The notes under the pieces were generated by a model. That model was not told where the DNA came from. It saw nothing but the letters and a program-made list of their open reading frames with translations, and did no database searches. A stretch of DNA of 64,000 nt from UBA5070 sp035913415 (GTDB taxonomy: Bacteria > Fibrobacterota > Fibrobacteria > UBA5070), in contig JAMIIV010000068.1 of NCBI GenBank assembly GCA_035913415.1, positions 1 through 64,000 of the forward strand, in the 5' to 3' direction. Positions 8,396 to 16,397 of the stretch are shown one piece after another. The position numbers and the translations under genes are program-made. Numbering within the stretch: position 1 is the first letter of the stretch; each line of letters starts with the position of its first letter.

Positions 8396-10396
8396 TTTGC
8401 CGTCGATGGAGTCTTTCCAGGCTTTGCGCGCCGTCAGGTGCGCGATCCGGTCGACCGCTTTGGGCACGGTGGTGTCGGTCCACGGATGCCAGAATCCGTC
8501 GTCGCTTTGGCGCCACACCGGCCCGTCGGGTCCTTGCCCGAACAAGTCCAGTGTGTCGTTGTGGTATTCCCAGCCCGCATCCTTGAAGTAGAGGGCTCCG
8601 CGCGCGCTGGTGTCGCGCAGGTCGCGTCCCTGGAAGTGGCTCAGGCTCCGGATGCCCAAAAGCCCCAGGACCGTGGGACCGATGTCGGTCTGCGACGCGG
8701 CGCGGTCCAGTCGCCCCTGGGGCAGGTGCAGCGCGGGGTTGGGTGAGAACAGCCCGATCATCGTAGCCGTGCGTTCCCCGACCATCCCCTCCGGGCGCTC
8801 GAAGTCGCGCGGCAGCACCGGGAAGCCGTGGTCGCCCAGCACCAGGAACACCGTGCGCGAGAAGTCGGGGCGTCGGGAGAGGGAGTCCAGCAGCCGTCCG
8901 AGCTGGTGGTCGAAGTAGGCCAGGGAGCGGTTGAAGCGTTCCGCGTCGGTGGACTGGGGTGCCTCGGGCATCCAGGCTTGGGGGGCCCGGAAGGGCATGT
9001 GCATGTTGTGCGTGGCCACCAGGGCGAACCAGGGGCGGGTGGTGCCCAATGAATCCAGTCGTGCCAGGCACTGGTCGACGATGACGGAATCTGCCGCATC
9101 GTTGCCGTTGGCGGGATCGAAGTCGACCACGTCGAACCAGCGTCGCAACCAGGGCATCTGGTTGTCGAAGGTGGGGTCGGCGCCGCTGAAGGCCAGACGT
9201 GCGAAACGCTCGCGGGGGATGTGGTCGGGGATGCCCCGCAGTTGCATGCCGGTGGCCGAGGTGAACCAGTTGCGGTGGGGGTGGCTCCACAGTCCCAAGA
9301 ACGTGCTGGCCACGCCGTAGACGGAGGGAAACCCGTTGGAGCGCCCCCGCAGGTACCAGGCACCGCCAAGGGCTTCCAGACGCCGCAGGTTCGGGAGGGA
9401 CCCGGGTTTGTCGAGTTCGGCCAGCACCGCATGGCGGTTGAGGCTTTCCACCAGCAGCAGCACGATGTTGACGGGCAGCGAATCCCCCCCGAGACAGTCC
9501 TGGTCCCTGCCGTCCGAAGGGGCATCCAGGCCACCGGGGTGGGTGTCCGGATCGCGGTCGTCGCAATCGCGGGTCCGGTCGAAGCCGTCGGTGTCGCTGT
9601 CGACGGAACATTCCTTTGTGGTCCAGCCTTGGGCGCAGGCGAGCTCCAGTCGTCCGTGCAACAGGGGGAATCCCGTGGGCGACCAGGTGAGGGAGTCGAA
9701 GGGGCGCAGCCGGAGGGAACGCAGGGTGGAAAGGGCCAGGGTTTCGTCGACGGGCGAGACCTCGCCGAAGACCATGGCGGCCAGATCGCGGGTCAGGACA
9801 TACGTGGGGGGGAGGATGCGCTCGGTGCAATTGGTGGTGTGGTTGAGCCACCAGGGAGAGGTCCCCAAGCCGGCGGAGAGAGCTGCCAAGGGGAGTGCGG
9901 CGAATATGGATCCGCGCCCCGGAGAGGCCGCGCGAGCCCCCAGCAGCCCCAGGACCCCAGCGGTCAGGGCGAGGGCGACCGCTCGGAAGATTCCCCAGGG
10001 GTCGGCTCCCAGAGACAGAAGCGTGGTGGAGTCGAAGACCGCCTGCGGGCGCAAGTACGTGCCCAGATAGGAGAGGGTGGCGTGCTGACGGAAGAATCGC
10101 ACGACCTCCAGATCGAACTGCCCGTAGAGCACGTACAGCCCGGCCGCGATCCAGCCGGCGCGCACGGCCAAACGGGGTTTCCACAGCGACCACAGGGCGA
10201 AGGGCAACAGGACCTGCGCCACCGCGCCCGCCTCGACCAACGAATGGAAGGGCAGGAACCGGTCCACGCGGGCCACCATGGGGACGCCGTAGGGATCGAG
10301 GCACAGGTAGTGGAGGGCCAAGGAAGCGGTGCGCAGCAGGCCGAAGACAAGCCAGGCCAGCAACAGGGAATAGGGTGAGGAAAGCAGTCGCGACAT
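8384..10396 (-). CDS. Membrane-anchored LtaS-type sulfatase/phosphotransferase with a MopE-like metal-binding insert
   Basis: A 670-residue inner-membrane protein. The first 160 residues hold about four to five hydrophobic helices. A periplasmic linker then carries an Asp-rich segment (about 265-303: DSDTDGFDRTRDCDDRDPD, then a Gly/Asp/Cys tail) that matches the repeat of MopE-type copper/calcium-binding proteins. The alkaline-phosphatase-fold sulfatase domain (about 305-610) starts at NIVLLLVESLNRHAVL and includes FLVLGDHGFPV and THNMHMPF. By analogy with LtaS/MdoB/EptA families it may transfer a phosphoglycerol or phosphoethanolamine-type group onto a cell-envelope glycan. The nucleophile position reads VESLNRH, with Ser rather than the usual Thr. 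The substrate is unknown. The gene stands alone, divergent from purN. Confidence 0.8.
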   Translation of the reverse strand: MSRLLSSPYSLLLAWLVFGLLRTASLALHYLCLDPYGVPMVARVDRFLPFHSLVEAGAVAQVLLPFALWSLWKPRLAVRAGWIAAGLYVLYGQFDLEVVRFFRQHATLSYLGTYLRPQAVFDSTTLLSLGADPWGIFRAVALALTAGVLGLLGARAASPGRGSIFAALPLAALSAGLGTSPWWLNHTTNCTERILPPTYVLTRDLAAMVFGEVSPVDETLALSTLRSLRLRPFDSLTWSPTGFPLLHGRLELACAQGWTTKECSVDSDTDGFDRTRDCDDRDPDTHPGGLDAPSDGRDQDCLGGDSLPVNIVLLLVESLNRHAVLAELDKPGSLPNLRRLEALGGAWYLRGRSNGFPSVYGVASTFLGLWSHPHRNWFTSATGMQLRGIPDHIPRERFARLAFSGADPTFDNQMPWLRRWFDVVDFDPANGNDAADSVIVDQCLARLDSLGTTRPWFALVATHNMHMPFRAPQAWMPEAPQSTDAERFNRSLAYFDHQLGRLLDSLSRRPDFSRTVFLVLGDHGFPVLPRDFERPEGMVGERTATMIGLFSPNPALHLPQGRLDRAASQTDIGPTVLGLLGIRSLSHFQGRDLRDTSARGALYFKDAGWEYHNDTLDLFGQGPDGPVWRQSDDGFWHPWTDTTVPKAVDRIAHLTARKAWKDSIDGKLDH

Positions 10397-10438
10397 GAGA
10401 GGGGACCAAGCTAGAACCTTGGCGGGCCCGGCAAGATC

Positions 10439-11062
10439 ATGCACATTTGTGCCATGAGTTCGAACTCCTCCGCGGTTCCCGCCTACGCCGTCCTCTGCAG
10501 TGGCGGAGGCTCCAACCTCCAGGCCCTCCTGGATCGATCCGCCTCGGGTGAGCTTCCCGGTCGGTGTGCCTGGGTGGTGGCCAACAACCGCGACGCCTTC
10601 GCTCTGGAGCGCGCTCGCGCGGCCGGGGTGCCGGCACACCATGTTTCCACCCGCACCGAGGGTTCGGACGACGGCGTGGGGCGCAAACTGGTGGAACTCA
10701 TCGACCAGCACAACGTTCGGCTGCTGGTGCTGGCCGGGTACATGCGGGTGGTGCCCCAAGCGGTCCTGCAACGCCTTCCGGGACGGATCGTCAACATCCA
10801 CCCCGCCTTGTTGCCCGCCTTTGGGGGCAAAGGCATGTACGGACATCACGTGCACGAGGCCGTCCTCGCCCGTGGAGCGCAATGGACCGGAGTTACCATT
10901 CACCTCGTGACCGAGTCCTACGACGAGGGGCCCATCCTCCGCCAGCGCGTGATCGCTGTCCGCCCCTCCGACACCCCTCAAACCCTCGGGGAGCGTGTCT
11001 TGCGTGTGGAACATGACACTCTCTGGCGCGAAGTCCGCGCCCTGCTGGCCCAGGAGGCCTGA
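10439..11062 (+). CDS. purN: Phosphoribosylglycinamide formyltransferase
   Basis: A 207-residue GART enzyme that transfers a formyl group from 10-formyl-THF to GAR in purine synthesis. Seen are the phosphate-binding loop LCSGGGSNLQALL, the catalytic N-x-H in IVNIHPALLPAFGGKGMYG, and the catalytic Asp in SYDEGPILRQ. The ATG at 10439 gives five extra residues (MHICA) relative to the ATG at 10454, and neither start has a strong Shine-Dalgarno. The STAS gene follows after 2 nt, so the two are probably cotranscribed despite unrelated roles. Confidence 0.93.
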   Translation: MHICAMSSNSSAVPAYAVLCSGGGSNLQALLDRSASGELPGRCAWVVANNRDAFALERARAAGVPAHHVSTRTEGSDDGVGRKLVELIDQHNVRLLVLAGYMRVVPQAVLQRLPGRIVNIHPALLPAFGGKGMYGHHVHEAVLARGAQWTGVTIHLVTESYDEGPILRQRVIAVRPSDTPQTLGERVLRVEHDTLWREVRALLAQEA

Positions 11063-11064
11063 AC

Positions 11065-11391
11065 GTGTTCGATTTCCATTTCAGTCTCGAGATCCGCAAG
11101 GAAGACCCCTGCCTGGTGCTTTCCGGCTCTTGCCGCGAGTACAGTCTCGACGCCTTCAACCAGGCCATGACCGAGGCGGCCGCCAAAGCGAAGAAGGCCG
11201 TCTACCTCGATCTGTCGCAGACCCGGCTCCTCGATTCCGCGAGCCTGGGAACCATCGTCTCCCATTTCAACCTGCTGCGCGGTCAGGGCAAGCGGCTCGT
11301 GCTCGTGAACCCGTCCGCGCCGTGCCGCCACCTGCTGGACATCACCTCCTTGTCGAGAGTGCTCGAGATCGAGACCGACGAAGACCTTTGA
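11065..11391 (+). CDS. STAS-domain protein (anti-sigma factor antagonist-like)
   Basis: A 108-residue single STAS domain of the SpoIIAA/RsbV fold. The conserved loop LLDSASLGTIVSHF carries the serine that is phosphorylated in antagonist proteins. The start is the GTG at 11065, preceded by GGAGG at 11053-11057. No anti-sigma kinase (SpoIIAB/RsbW type) or sigma factor is adjacent, so its partner must be elsewhere. It could also be a sensor-coupled STAS protein not acting on sigma factors. The gene is 2 nt downstream of purN. Confidence 0.85.
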   Translation: MFDFHFSLEIRKEDPCLVLSGSCREYSLDAFNQAMTEAAAKAKKAVYLDLSQTRLLDSASLGTIVSHFNLLRGQGKRLVLVNPSAPCRHLLDITSLSRVLEIETDEDL

Positions 11392-11486
11392 GACCGTCGC
11401 ACCCGGCGGCGGCGCCGGGACGATTGCAGACAGATTCCGTCACACTCGCGACCGTGCCGCGGCCGCACCACGCACCGGAGCCTCCC

Positions 11487-12569
11487 TTGGAACGCAAGAC
11501 CCCCTTGGCCGAACGCCACCTGTCCCTCGGAGCCCGCATGGTGCCGTTCTCCGGGTGGAGCATGCCGGTGCAGTACGCGGGGATCGTCCAGGAGCACAAC
11601 GCGGTGCGCCAGTGCGCGGGACTCTTCGATGTCTCGCACATGGGACGTTTCGTGGTGCGGGGCCCGCAGGCGCTCGCCCAGTTGGAAGCCATCACCACCA
11701 ACCGCGTCGCGCGGTTGGAGATCGGCCAGTTCCAGTATTCGTCGCTGCCCAACGCCCAAGGCGGCCTGGTCGACGACATCCTCGTGGGGCGCACGGGCGA
11801 AACCGAATTCCAGGTGGTCGCCAACGCCGGCAATCTCGATGCCGATCGGGAGCTGGTCCGCAGCGCCCTCTCGGGTGCCACGGAATTCCTCGACGAGAGC
11901 CTCACCCACGGCATCATCGCCCTGCAAGGCCCCAAGGCCGTGGGCATCCTGTCGCGTCTGGCCCCCGACCTCGATGTCTCGATGGGCACCTACCGGTGTG
12001 GATTCGCCACCGTGCTGGGCAAACGTGTCTTGGTCAGCCGCACCGGGTATACCGGTGAAGACGGGTTCGAGATCTACCCCCTCCTGAGCGACCTCGTGAT
12101 CGTCTGGGATGCCCTCCTGGCCACCGGCCAGGAAGACGGCATCGCTCCCTGTGGGCTCGGGTGTCGCGATTCCCTGCGCCTGGAGGCCGGGTATTCCCTC
12201 TACGGGCATGAATTGAACGACGTCGTGACCCCTCTGGAAGCCGGATTGGGCTGGATCTGCGACCTATCCAAGGACTTCACCGCGGTGGAGATTCTGCGCG
12301 CCCAGAAGGCCGCTGGTGTGCCGCGCCAGGTGGTGGGGTTGCGTATGGAAGGTCGTGCCATCCCGCGCCAGGGGTACAAGGTGTTCCTGGGCGAAGAGGT
12401 CCTGGGCGAAGTGACCTCCGGCACCCAGAGCCCCACGCTCGGCGCCGGCATTGCCATGGCGCTGGTGAGCACCGGCCGCGTCTCCAAGGGCGATCGCGTC
12501 GAACTCGACATCCGCGGCCGTCGTGAACCCGCCCTGGTGGTCGATCGCCGCCAGGTCGTCCGCTCCTGA
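11487..12569 (+). CDS. gcvT: Glycine cleavage system T protein (aminomethyltransferase)
   Basis: A 360-residue THF-dependent aminomethyltransferase of the glycine cleavage system. The N-terminus ERKTPLAERHLSLGARMVPFSGWSMPVQY aligns with the family start, which is why I choose the TTG at 11487 (GGAG 6 nt upstream) over the in-frame GTG at 11454. Later marks are FDVSHMGRF, QFQYSSLPN, the folate-site segment RTGYTGEDGFEIY and GTQSPTLGAGIAMA. No gcvH or gcvP is next to it, and I see no glycine riboswitch in the 95-nt leader, which is mostly a GC-rich hairpin-prone stretch around 11401-11422. Confidence 0.93.
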   Translation: MERKTPLAERHLSLGARMVPFSGWSMPVQYAGIVQEHNAVRQCAGLFDVSHMGRFVVRGPQALAQLEAITTNRVARLEIGQFQYSSLPNAQGGLVDDILVGRTGETEFQVVANAGNLDADRELVRSALSGATEFLDESLTHGIIALQGPKAVGILSRLAPDLDVSMGTYRCGFATVLGKRVLVSRTGYTGEDGFEIYPLLSDLVIVWDALLATGQEDGIAPCGLGCRDSLRLEAGYSLYGHELNDVVTPLEAGLGWICDLSKDFTAVEILRAQKAAGVPRQVVGLRMEGRAIPRQGYKVFLGEEVLGEVTSGTQSPTLGAGIAMALVSTGRVSKGDRVELDIRGRREPALVVDRRQVVRS

Positions 12570-12586
12570 ACCGCGCCCGCCCACCC

Positions 12587-15526
12587 ATGGCACCGCCACG
12601 GAAGGCGCGACAGCGGACCGAGGTGACGCAGTTGCGTCGGGTCTCCAGCCCCAAGGAACCGCCTCCCAAGCCTTTGAAGACCGCCGCCGAAAAGGCGCGC
12701 GGTTCCAAGTCTCCTGCTGGTGCCACCCTCACGCGGTCCGCACCGGCGTCAAACACCAGCGCACATCCCCACATGAAGGCCCAGATTTTCGGGGCCCTCC
12801 TGTGTGCCGTGGCGGTGTGGGTGCTCCTGGCGTTGGTGTTGGGGGCCGTCTACGGCGAGCAGCACCCCCTGGGGCCTTGGCTGGGCCGCGAAATGACGCG
12901 ATTCCTGCTGTGGTCCCTGGGTGGCCTTCCGGCCTTGTTGTTCCCGCTGGTCCTGGCCGCCTGCGGCATCCGCTTGGTCATGGGCACCGGCCCGCTGCGC
13001 AACCGGGTGCTGCTGGTGGGGGTGCTGGGCTGGATCCACGCCCTCCTGGCCATGGCCATTCCCGGACTGGTCCATCCCGACCTGGCCCCGGAAGCCCTGT
13101 CGCGACGAGGGGGGGCCCTCGGACAATTGTTGGTCGACAGCCTGTTCCTGCCGGTGTTCGGCTCCAGTTGGCTGGGGCCTGCGCTGGTGCTGGCCATCAC
13201 CGGGATCGCCACCCTCCTGCTGGCCCTGCGCATGGCGCCGGTCGAGGCCTTCTCCACCGCCGGTGGGGTGGGACTCTCCTTGTGGGAACAACTGCGCGAG
13301 CGCTTCCGCAGACCCGAAACTTCGCACGCCGAAAGTGTCGCCGAACGCGAATTCCTCGAAGGCGGCGCACTCGCCTTGGGCATCGAACCCAAGGGCCGGT
13401 TCCTGGACCGCCGTGTGCGCCCCGAGCCCGAAGACGGCGCGGTCCTCCCTATGCCCACCGGCGCCCTGCCGGTGCTTCCGGCGGCGGCCCCTCGGCCCCG
13501 CCAGGGACGCACCCCGCTGGTGCCCGGAGCCCAGCTCGCCGCGGCCGCGGCCGCCTCCGCAGCCCCCGCCGATCCCAGCGCCGAGGCCGCGCTGGCCGGC
13601 AAGGCGCTGGAGGTCTACCAGAATCTGTCCAAGTGGCGCCCCCTGCGGCCCGAAGACCTCGTGGGCCTCAATCCTCTGGAAGTGCGCGAGCTCAAGCGCC
13701 GCGACGAAGAGGTGCGCCGCGCGGCCATGCTCAACGAGTGGGAAGACCGCGAGGTCCAGGCCCAGGTGGCGCGCCGCCCGCGCATCGCCGCCCCCGAACC
13801 CGAAGACCAGGCCGCGCCCTTGGTGCCCGCTCCGGAGAAACCCGCCCGCGCCCCCGCGCGCCGGAGCGCTCCGGTTGTGCAACCCGAGCCCGAAGACGAC
13901 GAACCCGCCGAGGTGTTGCGCGCCCCGGAGCCCTCCCTGACGGATTCCGTCCCCGCGTCGCGTCCCGCGCCCCGGCCTGCCGTCAAACGGTCCCTCATGC
14001 CCGCGGCCCCCACGCAGAAGGAGCTCGCCCAGGCCACCCTCGATGCCTCCAGCCGCTACCGCGTTCCGGACGTGTCCATCCTGCCCGACCCTCCTTCGCA
14101 GGAGGTCGAGTTCGACGAAAAGGCCCTGCAGGCCATGGCCGACACCTTGGTGCTGCAGTTGCGCAATTTCGGCGTGCAGGGCAAGGTGCTCCAGATCGAA
14201 CCGGGTCCGGTGATCACCCGCTTCAAGATCGAGTTGGCGCCGGGCACCCCCGTGCGCAAGATCTCCAACCTGTCGGAAGACCTGGCGCTGGCCCTCAAGG
14301 CCCGCCGCATCCGCATCCAGGCGCCCATTCCCGGCGAATCGATGGTGGGTGTCGAGATTCCCAACCGCAAGGCCGAGACGGTCTTCATCAAGGAGCTCCT
14401 GCGCGCGCCGCAGTTCCGCGATCCCAAGTTCAAGCTGCCGGTGGTGCTGGGCAAGGACACCGCGGGCCACCCCGCTTTCACCGACCTCTCCCGTGCGCCC
14501 CACCTGCTCATCGCGGGCCAGACCGGTTCGGGCAAGTCGGTGTGCATCAACACCATCCTGAGTTCGCTCCTGTTCTCGCAAAGCCCCGAACACCTGCGCA
14601 TGATTTTGATCGACCCCAAGGTGGTCGAGCTGTCCACCTACACGGAAATTCCGCACCTGATGGCCCCCGTGGTCACCAAGCCCGAAGAAGCCGTGTTGGC
14701 GCTGAAGTGGGTGGCCATCGAGATGGACCGTCGGTACGACGTTCTCGCCTCGGCCGGGGTGCGCAACATCGCGGGGTTCAACGACAAGTTCGTGGCCGGC
14801 AACCTTCCCGACACCATGGCCCCCGAAGACGCCGTGCGGATGCCCTACCTGCTGCTCATCGTGGATGAATTCGCCGACCTCATGATGGTGGCCGGCAAGG
14901 AAGTCGAGACCAACGTCGCGCGCATCGCCCAGAAGGCCCGCGCGGTGGGCATCCACATGATCCTGGCCACCCAGCGCCCCTCCACCAACGTGATCACGGG
15001 TGTGATCAAGGCCAACCTGCCCACGCGCATCGCCTTCCAGGTGGCCAGCCAGATCGACGCGCGGACAATTCTCGACAAGCAGGGCGCCGAAGACCTGTTG
15101 GGTCGTGGCGACATGCTCTTTCGCGGCATCGACGCTCCGGAGCCCGTGCGACTGCACTGCGCGTTCGTCTCCGACGACGAAGCCGAAGCCGCCGCCCTGG
15201 CCGCAAGTTCGCAGGGGGTGGTCTTCCCCATGCTCGACCGCTTCGAGGTCCCCGACGAAATGGGCGAGGGCGACGACGACGACGCTCCCGTCAAGTTCGA
15301 CTCCAAGTTCGCCGAGGCCGCACGCCTGGTGGTCACGGTCCGCCAGGGGAGCGTTTCCATGCTGCAGCGGCGCATGGAGATCGGTTTCGCCCGCGCCGGC
15401 CGCATGATGGACCAGCTCGAACGCATGGGCATCGTCGGCAAGGACCGCGGCTCCAAGGCCCGCGAGGTCCTCATGGACGAGCTCCAGGTCGAAGACCTCC
15501 TGCGGCGATTGGAAGACGGATATTGA
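12587..15526 (+). CDS. ftsK: DNA translocase FtsK/SpoIIIE
   Basis: A 979-residue septal DNA pump for chromosome segregation. A basic N-terminus is followed by about four membrane segments (about 63-220), an Ala/Pro/Glu-rich linker (about 240-480), then the motor. The alpha/beta domains start near RYRVPDVSILPDPPSQ. Walker A is AGQTGSGKSV (about 643), Walker B is LLLIVDEFADLM, and the sensor region is LATQRPSTNVITGVIKANLP. The C-terminal gamma winged helix (SVSMLQRRMEIGFARAGRMM) reads orientation sequences on the chromosome. Length is typical of four-TM FtsK proteins. Confidence 0.96.
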   Translation: MAPPRKARQRTEVTQLRRVSSPKEPPPKPLKTAAEKARGSKSPAGATLTRSAPASNTSAHPHMKAQIFGALLCAVAVWVLLALVLGAVYGEQHPLGPWLGREMTRFLLWSLGGLPALLFPLVLAACGIRLVMGTGPLRNRVLLVGVLGWIHALLAMAIPGLVHPDLAPEALSRRGGALGQLLVDSLFLPVFGSSWLGPALVLAITGIATLLLALRMAPVEAFSTAGGVGLSLWEQLRERFRRPETSHAESVAEREFLEGGALALGIEPKGRFLDRRVRPEPEDGAVLPMPTGALPVLPAAAPRPRQGRTPLVPGAQLAAAAAASAAPADPSAEAALAGKALEVYQNLSKWRPLRPEDLVGLNPLEVRELKRRDEEVRRAAMLNEWEDREVQAQVARRPRIAAPEPEDQAAPLVPAPEKPARAPARRSAPVVQPEPEDDEPAEVLRAPEPSLTDSVPASRPAPRPAVKRSLMPAAPTQKELAQATLDASSRYRVPDVSILPDPPSQEVEFDEKALQAMADTLVLQLRNFGVQGKVLQIEPGPVITRFKIELAPGTPVRKISNLSEDLALALKARRIRIQAPIPGESMVGVEIPNRKAETVFIKELLRAPQFRDPKFKLPVVLGKDTAGHPAFTDLSRAPHLLIAGQTGSGKSVCINTILSSLLFSQSPEHLRMILIDPKVVELSTYTEIPHLMAPVVTKPEEAVLALKWVAIEMDRRYDVLASAGVRNIAGFNDKFVAGNLPDTMAPEDAVRMPYLLLIVDEFADLMMVAGKEVETNVARIAQKARAVGIHMILATQRPSTNVITGVIKANLPTRIAFQVASQIDARTILDKQGAEDLLGRGDMLFRGIDAPEPVRLHCAFVSDDEAEAAALAASSQGVVFPMLDRFEVPDEMGEGDDDDAPVKFDSKFAEAARLVVTVRQGSVSMLQRRMEIGFARAGRMMDQLERMGIVGKDRGSKAREVLMDELQVEDLLRRLEDGY

Positions 15527-15532
15527 ATCCAG

Positions 15533-15553
15533 GGTCGCCTGCGCTGGGCGACC
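15533..15553 (+). terminator. Possible hairpin terminator after ftsK
   Basis: A 7-bp perfect stem (GGTCGCC / GGCGACC) with a 7-nt loop lies 7 nt after the ftsK stop. No T-run follows, so it may be a weak or factor-assisted terminator, or only a 3'-end stabiliser. Confidence 0.35.
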
Positions 15554-15569
15554 GTGGTAGATTGTGTCC

Positions 15570-16019
15570 ATGGGTCTCGCCCGTGTGACACGACTGCTTC
15601 TGATTCTTGGCCTGTTCACGCTGGCCTGGGGCGGGCGACCCGAACGGGAGAAGGCCATCGCCATGGTTCGCGACGCGGCCGTGTTCCTCGAGCAGGAGGG
15701 ACTGGTGAAGGGATTGGCCGAACTGAATCGTCGGGATGGGCGGTTTGTGGACGGCGAGTTCTACGTCTTCGCCTACGACCTGCGATGCGTGATGGCTGCC
15801 CACCCCATGAATCCCAAACTGGTGGGCAAGAGCATGCTGGGGGTCCCCGATGTCGAAGGCAAACTCTTCCGGCAGGAGATGATGCGGCTTGCCGAAGACC
15901 GTGGCTGGGGGTGGGTGAGTTACAAGTACCGCAATCCGCTCACGGGCAAGATCGAGTCCAAGATCACCTGGATCCGCAAGGTGGGGGAACTCATTCTCTG
16001 CTGCGGGGTGTACGAGTAG
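15570..16019 (+). CDS. Secreted single-Cache-domain protein
   Basis: A 149-residue protein with an N-terminal signal peptide (MGLARVTRLLLILGLFTLAWG). One small-molecule-sensing Cache fold follows (FYVFAYDLRCVMAAHPMNPKLVGKSM ... WGWVSYKYRNPLTGKIESKITWIRKV), matching the single-Cache type 2 pattern. It has no transmembrane helix after the domain and no signalling output, so it is a soluble periplasmic Cache protein that presumably binds a small ligand. The start is the ATG at 15570; an in-frame GTG lies at 15564. The partner receptor is not identifiable here. Confidence 0.75.
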   Translation: MGLARVTRLLLILGLFTLAWGGRPEREKAIAMVRDAAVFLEQEGLVKGLAELNRRDGRFVDGEFYVFAYDLRCVMAAHPMNPKLVGKSMLGVPDVEGKLFRQEMMRLAEDRGWGWVSYKYRNPLTGKIESKITWIRKVGELILCCGVYE

Positions 16020-16141
16020 GGGCCCTGTTCGCTGCGCCGCGTCCGGGGGGCTAGCTCGATTCCTGGACAAGGGGGATTCTCCCCCCGCCGCATCCGCTGT
16101 GTGGGGCCTTGAGGGGTGGGGAGGTGGTCGTGCCCGGCCCG

Positions 16142-16170
16142 TTGCGATCCACGTGGAATGGTGATACGAT
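16142..16170 (+). promoter_or_regulatory. Predicted sigma70-type promoter for the mannanase gene
   Basis: TTGCGA (16142-16147) and TACGAT (16165-16170) are separated by exactly 17 bp. The same TTGCGA hexamer with 17-bp spacing occurs before fliL. Transcription would start near 16177, giving a leader of about 220 nt before the GH26 ATG. This is pattern-based only. Confidence 0.45.
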
Positions 16171-16181
16171 ATCGCCAAGGC

Positions 16182-16377
16182 GGTCTTGGGACGATCAGGC
16201 GAAACGGGGTTCAACACTCGTTTTTCGGCGGCACCGGGGAGCCTGTTACCTTTGCCGCAAGACCAGGACAGTTTGGCAATGGCGGTGATCCTCGGCCTTC
16301 CAGAGGTCAACAACGCCTCGATCCGCCCCCCAAGGAGCGATCCAGCCAGCAGGGACAGGCCGCCCGGTTTTGGCGGC
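16182..16377 (+). promoter_or_regulatory. Long, foldable 5' leader of the GH26 gene (candidate structured RNA)
   Basis: The 378-bp gap 16020-16397 contains no gene. Downstream of the predicted transcription start, three pairings are visible: a long-range 7-bp stem GGTCTTG (16182-16188) with CAAGACC (16258-16264); GGCGGTGATC (16281-16290) with GATCCGCC (16320-16327), with a 2-nt bulge; and a hairpin GCCGCC/GGCGGC (16359-16377, 7-nt loop) 12 nt before the GAGGG ribosome-binding site. It does not match any riboswitch class I can recognise. Upstream (16071-16085) a small GGGGGA/TCCCCC hairpin could end Cache-gene transcription. Confidence 0.35.
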
Positions 16378-16397
16378 ACAGGCACATAGAGGGAAAC

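Noticed and set aside
11392..11486. Glycine riboswitch before gcvT
   Set aside because: The 95-nt leader is too short for the tandem aptamer and lacks its conserved core. Only a GC-rich hairpin is seen.
12749..15664. Very long minus-strand open frame (971 codons) opposite ftsK
   Set aside because: It is His/Gln/Gly-rich composition typical of the complement of GC-rich genes, while ftsK on the plus strand has all family motifs.
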